Source: an uncultured Flavobacteriales bacterium (GTDB lineage: Bacteria; Bacteroidota; Bacteroidia; CAIKAF01). From it: 64,000 nt of DNA. Position numbers and translations under genes: made by a program. The notes beneath the pieces are model-generated. The model had not been told where the DNA came from, searched no databases, and saw only the letters and a list, made by a program, of their open reading frames with translations. Below, in pieces: positions 43,294 to 53,545 of this stretch; within the stretch, counting starts at the first letter, position 1; every line of letters begins with the position of its first letter. The stretch spans positions 1 through 64,000 of the forward strand of contig CAILUT010000063.1 of assembly GCA_903837495.1 (NCBI GenBank). The letters are read 5' to 3'.

Positions 43294-45601
43294 AACTGCC
43301 CATGTTTTTCACCAAAAACGACACCCGGCAATTCCATTTGGGGATGTGGTACTGCAATCGAACATCTACAATCCAATCTCCGTTCCTGTGTTTTCGATTC
43401 AACAAATAGCTTTCGGTGAAATCTGGAATGGCCAGTGAAATGACGCCAAAGTTCGGATCGTATTTTTCAATAAAAGATTGGTAGCGCACATTGACTCCAA
43501 AACCCCAGCGCTTCCAATCCCCCTGAAGATCTAGGCGAACCATGTGGCGGCTGCGCATGGGCAGCAGCAAATCGGCCTCGGGGCTGCCTTGTAAATTTTG
43601 GGAAAAAGTGCCGGCCATGCGTTCTAAAAACAGTCCTACATTGTGCATGTCTGGATTTTGGTCAAGGTTGGTTCCAAAGCTGTAGGTGTAGCCAAGCATG
43701 GGTTGAAGGCGAAGGGGGCCTTTTTTCCAGGAACCTTGAACAGACCATTCAAATCCGGCAATGCGCGCCCTGCCAGTATTCAGCGATTTCCAGCCCAGCC
43801 AAGAAAAGCTTGTGTCGGTTCCTGGGGGCGGGTAAAACCCTAGGCTGTATTCGGTCATGCGGTCAAATTCCATCCAAAACAAGGCGGCATCAAAACTGCC
43901 CGAGCCGTTTTTTCCTAGTTTGAATCCGGTCTTTATGCCCAGTTCGCTGTTGATTCCCGTTTCGGGCAGCAAATCAAAATTTGGGAAGATGTTAAGGCCC
44001 CCCACATTCCCCCTTAAAAAGCGTTCGGCCAAGCTGGGCATGCGGTAGGATTGGCCCAGCGAAAAACGCAAAAAGCTTTGTTCTGACACCCGATAATTGG
44101 CTCCCAGCCGAAGTACAGGAATTGACCCTTCGACCAACAAATCAGAGCCATTTATTTCATAGCGAATGCCCAACAGCACATTCAAGCGGTTAAAGCTGCC
44201 TTCAACCTGCCCAAAGACGGCGGCCGAGAACAATTCAAAGAAGCGGGCAGGATTGCCCAGGGAATCGAGCTGCAGTTCGGGCACGAACAAATTGCTTTGG
44301 GTCCAGCCATAGCTGCCGGTCATGCCCAGGGTGGCTACTATTTTTTTGTTCCAAAACCGCTGCTGAAATTGATAATCGGCCAAGGCAATGTTGGCAATGT
44401 CATCAATATCGGTTCCCGTTCCTACCCGAAGTTTCCGAAAAAACCGGGTTTTTAGTTGGTGGTTGGCTTTGCCGCGGTGCCAAGACCAGAAGGGGTCTAT
44501 GTTAAAAAAAGAATAGCGGTCGTCGCTGTAAGCAAAGGCACGGTACGCATTGGCGTCAGACCCCGACCAAAGCAAAAACCGGTTGCTGTTTTCGTACATG
44601 GCAGTGGCATTAAGCCCTACAACCATTCCGGGCTTTGAGGGGATTCGATACCGGGTTTTTAGGTTAAACCGCAGCCGCTGTTCGTCGTTAAACTGCCTAA
44701 AACTTCGTTCTATGTGGGCATTTCCGCCCAGCACCAGGTCGAAATTTTGACCTATTTGTTCGGAATGGCAAAAAAACAAGCCTTGGGCATGGGGCGTTTC
44801 GCCGCTTGAATACCAGCGTTGTTCTGGCGTGCGGGGCTGGTCCACCACATCGGAATACACTCCCAGCCTCGTTTCGGGCTCGGCCCCCGGCCAGGTTGTT
44901 AGTACATGTATAATCCCGTTCATGGAGCCCGAACCATACAGCACCGAACTGGCTCCTTTTATGATTTCAATTTGTTCGGTCATTTCTAAGGGCAGGTACT
45001 GCCATTCCGAATTCATTTGGTCGGCCGCCAAAATAGGCAGGCCGTCCAGCAAAACCGATACCCGGCTGCCCACCCCATAAGCATAGCCCGAACCCCCTCG
45101 AATGTTGGCTTGCCCGTCTGAAACCTGAACGCCTGGAACTCGATTCAGAATCTCAGCGGTTTCCACGGCCGAGGTGTTTTTGATGAGCTCTCGGCTTACT
45201 ACTTCAATGCTTACGGTTTCTTCGGCGGCCCTTTTTCCGTAGCGGCTGCCGGTAACCACCACCGCATTTAAAGCCGTTGCCGCGGGCCTTAAGCGAATCT
45301 CGGTTCCTGTATCCGACACGCGAAGCCGAACCTCCATCGGTGTATAGCCCACATACCGCACCAAAACCTCCGTTTCTGCTTGTTCCAATTCAAACCGAAA
45401 TTCTCCGGTCGGGGTGCACAGCCCCAAAACCTCTTTACCCTTTTGAAGCGTAGCTCCAGGCAAACCTTCTCCCGTTTCGGCATCCAAAACTTTCCCGAAA
45501 TAAACAAACCGGTCGGCTTGTGCATGAAGCCCAAGGCTTAAAACCCAAAAAACCAGCCAAATGAACCGGCTTTTAAGCTTTGCTCCCAAAGAAAATCCCA
45601 C
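43220..45601 (-). CDS. TonB-dependent outer-membrane receptor
   Basis: A 793-residue receptor. After a signal peptide (ends LGLHAQ) comes a carboxypeptidase-like beta domain (FGKVLDAETGEGLPGATL, residues ~35-115). The plug follows (VVVTGSRYGKRAAEETVSIEVV ... VPGVQVSDGQANIRGGSG ... EIIKGASSVLYGSGSMNG) and then a ~560-residue barrel ending SFTLRWDFSW, with the terminal aromatic residue needed for barrel insertion. The ligand is unknown; no siderophore or vitamin genes are adjacent. The start is a GTG at 45601, 9 bp after the upstream gene's stop. The 3' end is partly duplicated at 42570-42643. Confidence 0.93.
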   Translation of the reverse strand: MGFSLGAKLKSRFIWLVFWVLSLGLHAQADRFVYFGKVLDAETGEGLPGATLQKGKEVLGLCTPTGEFRFELEQAETEVLVRYVGYTPMEVRLRVSDTGTEIRLRPAATALNAVVVTGSRYGKRAAEETVSIEVVSRELIKNTSAVETAEILNRVPGVQVSDGQANIRGGSGYAYGVGSRVSVLLDGLPILAADQMNSEWQYLPLEMTEQIEIIKGASSVLYGSGSMNGIIHVLTTWPGAEPETRLGVYSDVVDQPRTPEQRWYSSGETPHAQGLFFCHSEQIGQNFDLVLGGNAHIERSFRQFNDEQRLRFNLKTRYRIPSKPGMVVGLNATAMYENSNRFLLWSGSDANAYRAFAYSDDRYSFFNIDPFWSWHRGKANHQLKTRFFRKLRVGTGTDIDDIANIALADYQFQQRFWNKKIVATLGMTGSYGWTQSNLFVPELQLDSLGNPARFFELFSAAVFGQVEGSFNRLNVLLGIRYEINGSDLLVEGSIPVLRLGANYRVSEQSFLRFSLGQSYRMPSLAERFLRGNVGGLNIFPNFDLLPETGINSELGIKTGFKLGKNGSGSFDAALFWMEFDRMTEYSLGFYPPPGTDTSFSWLGWKSLNTGRARIAGFEWSVQGSWKKGPLRLQPMLGYTYSFGTNLDQNPDMHNVGLFLERMAGTFSQNLQGSPEADLLLPMRSRHMVRLDLQGDWKRWGFGVNVRYQSFIEKYDPNFGVISLAIPDFTESYLLNRKHRNGDWIVDVRLQYHIPKWNCRVSFLVKNMGSLEYADRPGIMNAPRSFTLRWDFSW

Positions 45602-45610
45602 GGTTAAGGC

Positions 45611-47503
45611 TTAGTCAATTTTCAGAAAAGGCAAAGCCCGGCGGCCCATCGACCCCTCTACCACCGCCAAATAATATCCGCTTTGCCAACCAAACAAAGG
45701 AACATCTAGCTCAAAAACGCCCGACGTCCATTCTTGTTCCCACAAAATCCGTCCAGAAAAATCCAAAATGCTAACCCGGGTTAGCGCTGCTCCATCTACA
45801 CGGATGTTGATGCCTTCTTTGGCCGGATTCGGATACATCAGCAAACGGGCATCTAAAGATTCCATCGAGGTGCCGTTGTAATTAAAGAAAGCGGTGTCGG
45901 TACAGCCTTCCGGATTTGTTGCAATCAAACCATAATATCCCCCAATCGGAGGCACATAATTGGATTGCTGCCCTTGAGGCGCTGGAATCGCCACCCAGCT
46001 GCTGCCCGACTGAAAAATCCATTGAAACGAATAGAATCCTGAAATCGACGAGTTCAGGGTTCCGGGCGGGTTTTGCAAAACAGCGAAACTGCTGGGAATG
46101 CCCGGAGCAACAGTGATTAGGGTGTCGTGGCTAAACGAGTAGCAGCCCGTATTTAGGTCGTACACCCGAACTTTGTAGTTGCCCGTTTGACGGGCATAGG
46201 CTACTTCTGTGAGCGCCCCGGCCAGCAACATGGTGTCGTTGTAAAACCACTCATATCCAAACCCCGAATTTACCCGCATTTGAACCGAGTCGGGACTGCA
46301 CACCGAACTTCCAGGCTGCAAAACCAAACTCTGAACCGGCGGAACCGGAAACACCGTTACTGTATCGCTCACCTGTACCTGAAACACATTCTTGGTGTAT
46401 GTATAGTTGAAGGCCAAAGGCGTATTCCCACTAATATAATACTGGGTGGTGGCCCCCAACGCTCCCACCGGAGGCAAATTCATAGACACCGCCGGGTGCG
46501 GATTTTCCGTATTGTCGTAGCAATTGTCGTCGACCGTACCCAAAAACCCTGAATCGTCGTCCCACACTTCCAATCGGTAAGGCGGATTTGTGGCATTGAT
46601 GCTTAACGGTACATTAAAAGGCAAGCTTGTGGTTTGGTTGCTTTCGTTGTTGAAAATTTCCGCGTTCGACCCATCAAAAATCTTGATGTACACATCGGGG
46701 CTGCTTCCAAAATCCGTACAATTTACGGCAGTTACCGTTACGTTGCTCAGCTGAAACCCAAACGTATCGACGGTGGCCGTGTAATTTATAGGGTACTGCC
46801 CAGGGGCGAAAAAAGTAACCGCGGGCGGATTTTCGATGTTGGATTGCAATCCATTTCCAAAATCCCAATTGTACAAAAACCCCTGGGTTTGCCCCGACAC
46901 AGGCACATAGCCGTTGCTGGGAAAATTGTTGATAAAGTTCACGGTCAACGGCGCGCAGCCAATGCCTGGAGCCATTGAAAAACCTAAATTTGAAGCCGTA
47001 TCAGGCAGCAATACCAATACGTTCGGAAAGGATGTTTGGGCTTGCTGTGCTCCCAAAATACCCGCATCTACGGTGGCCGTTACAAAAATGGTAACGGCAT
47101 ACACCCCCGGATTTCCTACTGGAACTCCGCAAATTTTTACACAACCTAGGGTGTCGTTCGACGAGGGAAAATACGTGCAGTTGTTGCTGTTCATGTTGCA
47201 GCTCCAGTTTAGCCCAAAAGGCAGGCCCGAAATAGCATCAATGCGCAATTGCAGCAAATCTACAATGCCCAGTAGGCCGCCCGAAAATGGGCCGGCATCA
47301 ATCTGCTTTGGCAAATAAAAGGTAACGTCTTGAGCATAGCTCTGGGCTACTGTAGCCGCCGGCAAGGAATCCGGACAAAGCCCACCGCCAGGCACATAAC
47401 AGCTGTTGTTCACGGCGCAACCCGGACAAGCTTGGCCCGCCAATTCAGGGCCAAAAGTCAGGCCAGCAAACAAAACAACAAGAAAAGAAATCCCTATTTT
47501 CAT
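45611..47503 (-). CDS. Secreted PKD-domain protein with T9SS sorting domain
   Basis: A 630-residue surface protein. The start is the ATG at 47503 (MKIGISFLVVLFAGLTFGPELAGQ, a good signal peptide); the frame is open further upstream only through a repeat element. A PKD-type domain lies at ~190-265 (FLYNWDFGNGLQSNIENPPAVTFFAPGQYPINYTAT), and other beta domains follow. The last ~75 residues form a type A sorting domain (LLMYPNPAKEGINIRV ... WQSGYYLAVVEG). Probably an adhesin or cell-surface structural protein. It lies 9 bp upstream of the TonB receptor and may be in one operon with it. Confidence 0.85.
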   Translation of the reverse strand: MKIGISFLVVLFAGLTFGPELAGQACPGCAVNNSCYVPGGGLCPDSLPAATVAQSYAQDVTFYLPKQIDAGPFSGGLLGIVDLLQLRIDAISGLPFGLNWSCNMNSNNCTYFPSSNDTLGCVKICGVPVGNPGVYAVTIFVTATVDAGILGAQQAQTSFPNVLVLLPDTASNLGFSMAPGIGCAPLTVNFINNFPSNGYVPVSGQTQGFLYNWDFGNGLQSNIENPPAVTFFAPGQYPINYTATVDTFGFQLSNVTVTAVNCTDFGSSPDVYIKIFDGSNAEIFNNESNQTTSLPFNVPLSINATNPPYRLEVWDDDSGFLGTVDDNCYDNTENPHPAVSMNLPPVGALGATTQYYISGNTPLAFNYTYTKNVFQVQVSDTVTVFPVPPVQSLVLQPGSSVCSPDSVQMRVNSGFGYEWFYNDTMLLAGALTEVAYARQTGNYKVRVYDLNTGCYSFSHDTLITVAPGIPSSFAVLQNPPGTLNSSISGFYSFQWIFQSGSSWVAIPAPQGQQSNYVPPIGGYYGLIATNPEGCTDTAFFNYNGTSMESLDARLLMYPNPAKEGINIRVDGAALTRVSILDFSGRILWEQEWTSGVFELDVPLFGWQSGYYLAVVEGSMGRRALPFLKID

Positions 47504-47586
47504 ACTCAAGCAGGTTGGTAACAATAGGTTAAAGATACAGCAGAGATTTGTAATTTCAGTGCGGCCCAAGTCTTCCTTTTTTTGGC

Positions 47587-47737
47587 TGGGCGGCAGCCGG
47601 GCTTTCGGCGGTAGTCCGCAGCTGCCGGGGGCTGCCCCAGCGGGCTTGCGGGGGCTCCCAAGGTCGCCTCCGCGCCTCGCGGGCCAGTCCCCGCCATCTG
47701 TGCGGGCTACCTGCCTCAATCCCTGCCGCGGGCGGCC
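47587..47737 (+). repeat. MITE-like GC-rich inverted-repeat element, copy 6
   Basis: Well preserved: gcagccgggctttcggcgg, core ggctcccaaggtcgcctcc, right end ctcaatccctgccgcggg. The last codons and stop of menD lie inside its right end. Confidence 0.87.
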
Positions 47738-49359
47738 TGATTCCATGCTGCCCTCCGCTCCGAAAGCAGTCCCGCCCAAGCTTCGGTGTTTGCCTGGGCC
47801 TCCGTTTTTATTTCCAAAAGCCCCGCCACAATCCCTTTGCTCTGATGCAAAAACGCCCTCAATTCGCCCAAATCTTGAACGCAATGATAAGCCCAAGCAT
47901 TGCGCCGAGCCAACCATTCAAAATCACCTTCCCTACCGGCCACAAAATACGTCTCGGCATCCATCGACCTGCTTTTAGGCCCCGGCAAATTCCGAAAAAT
48001 CTGCCCGCCCCCGTTGTTGAGCACAACCACCCCTAGGTTGTTTGGCCTAGGTTGGCTCAGCATGGCGTTGCAATCGTAGTTTAAGGCCAAATCGCCCATT
48101 AAAACCACATGCCATTTGTTTGGCTGGGCCAATGCCTGCCCCACCGCCGTCGAGAGCGTCCCGTCAATGCCGCTAACCCCTCGGTTGCACCACAGTTCTA
48201 TTCCTTTCGGCAACAAATCCTGCAAGGCATGAACATACCGAACGCCCATGCTGTTGGCCAAATGAAACACAGAATCTCCCGGCAGGCCCCTCAGCAATTC
48301 GGCGGTGGCCGTTACGTCCGACCAACCGCTCCCCGGTTCTGCATTCCATGCAGGGCAGTTTAAGGCTTCCATTTCCTGGGGCAAGGACTCGAAAAAACCC
48401 GCGGGGCTGCCCGTCCAGCACCAGCCATCCGGCCGAAACCGGTAGCCTTTTTCACCAAAAAGATCCACATGCACTGTGGTTTGGTTTGGAAACCGTTCAA
48501 AATAGGCCTCCCAACGCCGGGGAATCACCGATCCGCCCATTGACACCAAAAGCTGGGGCCTGTTTTTTTCTTCGGTTTGCTCCCAAAGCCAATCGGGCAG
48601 TTGATCCTGCGAAGAATACGGCCATAGCTGAGAAGAAACATCCCCCCAAAAAAGGCCTCCCCGTTTCTTAAATTCAAGAATCCACGGAAGCAAGGCTTGG
48701 GCTTGCTGCGGCCCCATGTGCCCGGCCAGAACCACTACCTTTGGCCGCGCCGGCAAATCCAATGTTTTTAATGCGTCCAGGGGCCGCGTTTGTCCAAAAT
48801 CAAACCTCGAAAAAAGAGCTTGAGACAATGTGGGCTCTATGGGCTGCTCCAGGGCCCCGCTGTACAAGGGCTCTTCAAACCGCATGTTGATGTGCACCGG
48901 GCCGGGCATTCCTTGTGTTGAAAGGGCCCAGGCTTCCTTTGGATTTCCGGGATTGCTTTCGCAAACCACCATGCGGCCCTTAATAAAACCCGCATAAAAT
49001 TCCTCTTGCCACAGGGTTTGGCCTTCGTATGCCCCCACATACCGAAGCGGCCGGTCGGCGGTAATTGCCAACAAAGAAACCCCTTGTTGGTAGGCTTCGG
49101 CCAATGCCGGAGCGTAATTTAGGCCCGCCGAACCGCTGGTGCAAACCAAACCAACAGGGCGGCCCGCCTGCCGCGATAGGCCCAAGGCTAAAAATGCCGC
49201 CGAGCGTTCGTCGGGCTGCACGTACAAGGCGATTTTGGGCTCCGATTCCAAGGCCAAAATCAAGGGGGCCGACCTCGATCCTGGCGATACCACCACCTCG
49301 CGCAAGCCACAGGCACGAAGCTCCCGAATCCACCAATGTGCTAAGGCCAGGGATTTCAT
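47716..49359 (-). CDS. menD: 2-succinyl-5-enolpyruvyl-6-hydroxy-3-cyclohexene-1-carboxylate synthase
   Basis: A 547-residue thiamine-diphosphate enzyme of menaquinone synthesis, joining 2-oxoglutarate to isochorismate. The family start [17 protein letters not shown] is at residues ~19-35. The ThDP site is visible as [14 protein letters not shown] (GD ... N) near residue 430, followed by [12 protein letters not shown] chose the ATG at 49359. The final residues (about AARGRD) and the stop codon are supplied by a repeat element, so the C-terminus may have been altered by its insertion. No other men gene is nearby. Confidence 0.94.
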   Translation of the reverse strand: MKSLALAHWWIRELRACGLREVVVSPGSRSAPLILALESEPKIALYVQPDERSAAFLALGLSRQAGRPVGLVCTSGSAGLNYAPALAEAYQQGVSLLAITADRPLRYVGAYEGQTLWQEEFYAGFIKGRMVVCESNPGNPKEAWALSTQGMPGPVHINMRFEEPLYSGALEQPIEPTLSQALFSRFDFGQTRPLDALKTLDLPARPKVVVLAGHMGPQQAQALLPWILEFKKRGGLFWGDVSSQLWPYSSQDQLPDWLWEQTEEKNRPQLLVSMGGSVIPRRWEAYFERFPNQTTVHVDLFGEKGYRFRPDGWCWTGSPAGFFESLPQEMEALNCPAWNAEPGSGWSDVTATAELLRGLPGDSVFHLANSMGVRYVHALQDLLPKGIELWCNRGVSGIDGTLSTAVGQALAQPNKWHVVLMGDLALNYDCNAMLSQPRPNNLGVVVLNNGGGQIFRNLPGPKSRSMDAETYFVAGREGDFEWLARRNAWAYHCVQDLGELRAFLHQSKGIVAGLLEIKTEAQANTEAWAGLLSERRAAWNQAARGRD

Positions 49360-49449
49360 AGAACAAAGTAACGAAAAAGCCGTTTGTAGCCTAGCTTCAA
49401 TTTTCTTCTCCTTGTCCTTAAAACAGTCCAAACTTCAACTGCGAAGCCC

Positions 49450-49457
49450 TATCTTTG
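49450..49457 (+). promoter_or_regulatory. Candidate -7 element 5 nt from the metH start
   Basis: TATCTTTG, then TTGCT, then ATG at 49463. Exact consensus, predicting a very short or absent leader. I saw no cobalamin or SAM riboswitch in the 103 bp between menD and metH. Confidence 0.5.
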
Positions 49458-49462
49458 TTGCT

Positions 49463-52141
49463 ATGCCTGAATCCCTTTCGCCCCTTCAGCCCCTCTTGCG
49501 GCTATCTGGTCTCGAAGCCTTGGTAGCCACCTCTACCACCAATTTTATTAACATTGGTGAACGCTGCAACGTAACCGGTTCCCGGAAATTTTTGCGTTTG
49601 GTTCAAGACAACAACTACGACGAAGCTGTGGGCATCGCCTTGGAACAAGTCCGCGGCGGAGCTCAAATTTTGGACGTAAACATGGACGAAGGCATGCTGG
49701 ACGGAAAGCGCGCCATGGTGCGGTTTTTAAACCTCATCGCCGCCGAACCCGAAATTTCTCGCATCCCCATTATGATTGACAGCTCCCGCTGGGAAATCAT
49801 CCATGCTGGATTAAAATGCTTGCAAGGAAAAGGAATGGTTAACTCTATCTCTCTCAAAGCGGGCGAAGAAGAGTTCCTAAGCCAAGCCACCGAAATACGA
49901 AAGTTCGGCGCCGCCGTGGTTGTTATGGCCTTCGACGAACTAGGTCAGGCCGACACCCTTGAACGCCGCAAAGTCATTTGCCAAAGGGCCTACTCCCTTT
50001 TGGTTGAAAAGGTGGGATTTCCTGTTTGCGACATTGTTTTTGACCCCAATATTTTTCCCGTTGCCACCGGCATCGAAGAGCACAACAATTATGCCCTTGA
50101 CTTTTTTGAAGCCACCCACTGGATAAAGGCGAATTTGCCCTATGCCAAAGTATCGGGCGGGGTTTCAAATGTCTCTTTTTCTTTCCGAGGCAACGACCGG
50201 GTACGCGAAGCCATGCATTCCGCTTTTCTGTACCACGGCATTCGTGCGGGCATGGACATGGGCATTGTAAATCCTTCGCAATTGGAGGTGTACGACCAAA
50301 TTCCGGCCGATTTGCTGCTGCATGTGGAAGACGTGCTGCTAAACCGCCGGCCCGATGCCACAGAACGCCTGCTGATTTTGGCCGAAGATTTTAAAGAAGC
50401 CCGACACAAAGAAGTTCTAACCGAAGCCTGGCGCGAAGGAAGCGTTCAAGAACGCCTAAGCCACGCCTTGGTAAAAGGCATTGTAGATTACATCGATGCC
50501 GATGTGGAAGAGGCCAGACTCAGCTACGAACGCCCAATCCATGTGATTGAAGGCCCTTTAATGGATGGAATGAACCACGTTGGCGATTTGTTTGGCGCCG
50601 GAAAAATGTTCCTGCCCCAAGTGGTTAAATCGGCCCGTGTCATGAAAAAAGCCGTGGCTCAACTCATTCCATACATTGAAGAAGAAGCCCAAGGCGAGGT
50701 TCAGAAAAAGGGGAAAATCCTTATGGCCACCGTAAAAGGCGATGTACACGACATCGGAAAAAACATTGTAGGCGTGGTGCTGGGCTGCAACAATTACGAT
50801 ATTGTAGATTTGGGAGTTATGGTTCCGGCCGAAAAAATCCTAGCCCAAGCCCAGGCTCATCAGGTTGACATCATCGGCCTGAGTGGACTTATTACCCCAA
50901 GCTTAGAAGAAATGGTGTTTTTGGCTTCTGAAATGCAGCGCCAAGGATTTACCATTCCCCTGCTTATTGGCGGAGCCACCACATCAAAAGCCCATACAGC
51001 AGTAAAAATCGCTCCCGCCTACACCTCGGGGCCTGTGGTTCACGTCTTAGATGCCAGCCGGTCGGTCCCCGTTGCCGAAGCCCTGTTGGGCGACAAAAAA
51101 GAGGCGTTCTTGGAACAATGGAAGCAAGAATATGAAGAGGTGCGCAGCCGGTTTGAACGGCAACAGGAAGAAAAAAACCAGATTCCCCTGCGCACAGCAC
51201 GTGCCAATGCCGCCAAGCCCAACATGAATGCCCAAACCATTGCGCCGCCCGCACAGCTTGGCCTATTTCATCTAACAAACTACCCCCTCGAAAAGCTGGT
51301 TCCATACATCGATTGGACGCCTTTTTTCCAAACCTGGGAACTGGCCGGACGCTTTCCCGCCATTCTTGACGATGCCATTGTTGGCGAACAAGCACGCGAA
51401 TTGTACGCCGATGCGCTGTTGATGCTCAACCAACTGGTTCAGGAATCTTGGCTTACCGCCAATGCCAGTTTTGGATTGTTCCCCGCACAGCGCGAGGGCG
51501 ACAGCGTGCGGATTTTTAGCGACGAATCACGCAGCCAAGAGCTGACCCGCTTTCATTTTTTGCGGCAGCAAAACCAAAAACAAGCCGGGCAACCCAACTA
51601 CTGCCTGGCCGATTTTATTTCAGATTCCCATCCCGATTACATGGGTGCTTTTGCCGTAACCACCGGACATGGCATAGAAGCGCATGTGCTCCGGTTCGAA
51701 GCCGACCACGACGATTACCGAGCCATTTTGCTCAAGGCCCTGGCCGATCGCTTGGCCGAAGCCTTCGCCGAACACCTACATGCCCGGGTGCGGACGGAAT
51801 TCTGGGCCTACGAACCCCAAGAAAACCTCGACAACGAAGCTCTAATCAAAGAAAAATACCGAGGCATACGCCCCGCTCCTGGATATCCAGCATGCCCAGA
51901 CCACACCGAAAAACCAAGGCTGTTTGATTTGTTGCAGGCAACCCAAATGTCGGGAATTTCACTCACCGAATCCATGGCCATGGTGCCCGCCAGCAGCGTA
52001 AGTGGCTGGTACTTCGCCCACCCTGAAGCCAAGTATTTCGGACTTGGTAAAATTACCGAAGAACAAGGAAAAGACCTGGCAGAACGAAAAGGCCAAGCCT
52101 GGGAAGACCTGCGCCGTTGGCTTAGCCCCAACCTGGCCTAA
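49463..52141 (+). CDS. metH: Methionine synthase, split type without homocysteine domain
   Basis: An 892-residue cobalamin-dependent methyltransferase subunit. The pterin-binding domain comes first ([17 protein letters not shown], residues ~28-45). The B12 cap and Rossmann domains follow, with the cobalamin ligand His429 in [10 protein letters not shown]. The C-terminal activation domain reads [10 protein letters not shown] and ends near 880. The ~330-residue N-terminal homocysteine-binding domain of full MetH is missing. In many Bacteroidota it is a separate gene, but it is not in this window. The ATG at 49463 was chosen because the frame upstream runs through the menD region. Confidence 0.93.
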   Translation: MPESLSPLQPLLRLSGLEALVATSTTNFINIGERCNVTGSRKFLRLVQDNNYDEAVGIALEQVRGGAQILDVNMDEGMLDGKRAMVRFLNLIAAEPEISRIPIMIDSSRWEIIHAGLKCLQGKGMVNSISLKAGEEEFLSQATEIRKFGAAVVVMAFDELGQADTLERRKVICQRAYSLLVEKVGFPVCDIVFDPNIFPVATGIEEHNNYALDFFEATHWIKANLPYAKVSGGVSNVSFSFRGNDRVREAMHSAFLYHGIRAGMDMGIVNPSQLEVYDQIPADLLLHVEDVLLNRRPDATERLLILAEDFKEARHKEVLTEAWREGSVQERLSHALVKGIVDYIDADVEEARLSYERPIHVIEGPLMDGMNHVGDLFGAGKMFLPQVVKSARVMKKAVAQLIPYIEEEAQGEVQKKGKILMATVKGDVHDIGKNIVGVVLGCNNYDIVDLGVMVPAEKILAQAQAHQVDIIGLSGLITPSLEEMVFLASEMQRQGFTIPLLIGGATTSKAHTAVKIAPAYTSGPVVHVLDASRSVPVAEALLGDKKEAFLEQWKQEYEEVRSRFERQQEEKNQIPLRTARANAAKPNMNAQTIAPPAQLGLFHLTNYPLEKLVPYIDWTPFFQTWELAGRFPAILDDAIVGEQARELYADALLMLNQLVQESWLTANASFGLFPAQREGDSVRIFSDESRSQELTRFHFLRQQNQKQAGQPNYCLADFISDSHPDYMGAFAVTTGHGIEAHVLRFEADHDDYRAILLKALADRLAEAFAEHLHARVRTEFWAYEPQENLDNEALIKEKYRGIRPAPGYPACPDHTEKPRLFDLLQATQMSGISLTESMAMVPASSVSGWYFAHPEAKYFGLGKITEEQGKDLAERKGQAWEDLRRWLSPNLA

Positions 52142-52199
52142 ACCCTACGCCTGTACTAAATGGCAATGATTTCTTTACATAGAACCCCTTTGCTCTTTG

Positions 52200-52207
52200 T
52201 AATTTTG
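52200..52207 (+). promoter_or_regulatory. Candidate -7 element for the first glycine-rich gene
   Basis: TAATTTTG, 24 nt before the ATG at 52232. It falls inside the longer frame starting at 52160, which argues for the later start. Confidence 0.4.
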
Positions 52208-52231
52208 CCCTGCACCCATTTGTTCGCCAAA

Positions 52232-53506
52232 ATGAGATTCCCCCTCTGTGTTGTTTTCGCTGCCGCCACCTGCTTAATCCAGGCACAAGGAATACACCTT
52301 GGCAGCAATACCCCTGCCGACTCCTCTGCTGTGGTTGAAATCAGTTCCACTACGGCGGGTTTTCTTCTTCCTAGAATGACAACTGCCCAGCGCAACGCCA
52401 TAGCAAATCCCGCTGCCGCACTTCAAATCTACAACACCAGCACCAACTGCCTTGAAATGTATTATTCCGGAGGTGGTTGGCGCAGCATTCATTGCGATTG
52501 CCAAGCCTATCCCAATGCCATTTTCTCCGTTCCATCGGGCTACATAAACCAAGGAGCCAACTTCTCTGCACCCCCCAACATGACTTACAGCTGGACCTTC
52601 CAAAGCGGAAGCCCTTCTACGTCGGTGGTTCAAAGCCCCCAAGTTGCCTGGACCAATGCCGGCACCTATGCCGTTTCGCTTACCCTGACCGATAGCGCCG
52701 GCTGTTCCTCTTCGCATACCGACTCCATTGCCGTTATCAATTGCGCCCCAGCAACGGGCGGCAGCGTCAGCACCTCGGGCCCTTGGACCATTCACACGTT
52801 TAGCAGCAATGCCACGTTTAATCCCGGTTGCGGGCGTACGGTACAATACTTGATTGTTGCCGGAGGCGGCGGCGGAAGCGATGGAAATGCCGGAGGCGGG
52901 GGCGGCGGCGCCGGGGGATTTGTAGAAGGAAGCATTCTGCTGAGTCCAGGAAACTACAGCGTAGTGGTAGGAAACGGGGGTGCCGGAAGTACCATTCAAG
53001 ACGGCGTAGGGCAAAATGGCGGCAATTCCAGTTTTGCCAACATTGTCGCTTTTGGTGGAGGCCGGGGCGGCGGTTATGTAAGCCCCAACGGAGCCAATGG
53101 CGGATCGGGCGGCGGCGGCGGCGGGCCGCAAGGGCCCGGCCAAGGAGGCAATGCCACCCAAACTTCTCCTCAAGGCGGAAACGGCTATGGATTTTCTGGG
53201 GCTGCATACAATGGTGATGGTGGCGGTGGTGGTGGCGCCGGAGGAGCCGCTACCAACCGCAATGGCGGACCGGGAAGAACCAGCACCATAACAGGAAGTT
53301 CGGTTACGTACGGCGGTGGCGGTGGTGGTGCAAGGTGGCAAGGATCTGTTGGTCTTGGTGGATTGGGTGGTGGTGGAAATGGAGCCAATTACCCTGGAAA
53401 TGGGCAAAATGGACAAGCCAACACCGGCGGAGGTGGTGGTGGGTCTAGCGACGGCCCCATTGGCGGGAACGGAGGGTCTGGAATCGTGGTTGTTCGCTAT
53501 CAATAA
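52232..53506 (+). CDS. Secreted PKD/glycine-rich surface protein, paralog 1
   Basis: A 424-residue exported protein (signal MRFPLCVVFAAATCLIQAQ). Residues ~20-80 carry the Bacteroidota surface-protein motif GFLLPRMTTAQRNAIANPA followed by LQIYNTST. A PKD domain is at ~85-170 (TYSWTFQSGSPSTSV). From ~205 the protein is a glycine-rich domain (YLIVAGGGGGSDGNAGGGGGGAGG ends before GIVVVRYQ), like domains in phage tail and adhesin proteins. There is no T9SS sorting domain, so how it reaches the surface is unclear. The start at 52232 fits the signal peptide and a promoter element; an in-frame ATG lies at 52160. Tandem with a paralog. Confidence 0.8.
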   Translation: MRFPLCVVFAAATCLIQAQGIHLGSNTPADSSAVVEISSTTAGFLLPRMTTAQRNAIANPAAALQIYNTSTNCLEMYYSGGGWRSIHCDCQAYPNAIFSVPSGYINQGANFSAPPNMTYSWTFQSGSPSTSVVQSPQVAWTNAGTYAVSLTLTDSAGCSSSHTDSIAVINCAPATGGSVSTSGPWTIHTFSSNATFNPGCGRTVQYLIVAGGGGGSDGNAGGGGGGAGGFVEGSILLSPGNYSVVVGNGGAGSTIQDGVGQNGGNSSFANIVAFGGGRGGGYVSPNGANGGSGGGGGGPQGPGQGGNATQTSPQGGNGYGFSGAAYNGDGGGGGGAGGAATNRNGGPGRTSTITGSSVTYGGGGGGARWQGSVGLGGLGGGGNGANYPGNGQNGQANTGGGGGGSSDGPIGGNGGSGIVVVRYQ

Positions 53507-53545
53507 TTCTTAATACCTTGATGTCAAAATCGCAGCCCAGCTCCT

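Noticed and set aside
47504-47917. N-terminal extension of the PKD/T9SS gene
   Set aside because: The extra frame runs antisense through menD and a repeat element; the ATG at 47503 begins a good signal peptide.
49139-49462. N-terminal extension of metH
   Set aside because: It is antisense to menD and does not resemble a homocysteine-binding domain; the ATG at 49463 fits family start and promoter element.
49360-49462. Cobalamin or SAM riboswitch upstream of metH
   Set aside because: The gap is only ~100 bp, shared with the menD promoter, and shows no conserved riboswitch core.
52274-53503. 409-codon open frame on the minus strand opposite the first glycine-rich gene
   Set aside because: It is the mirror of GGC/GGN glycine codons and has no start context, signal or family; the plus-strand protein has a clear signal peptide and domains.
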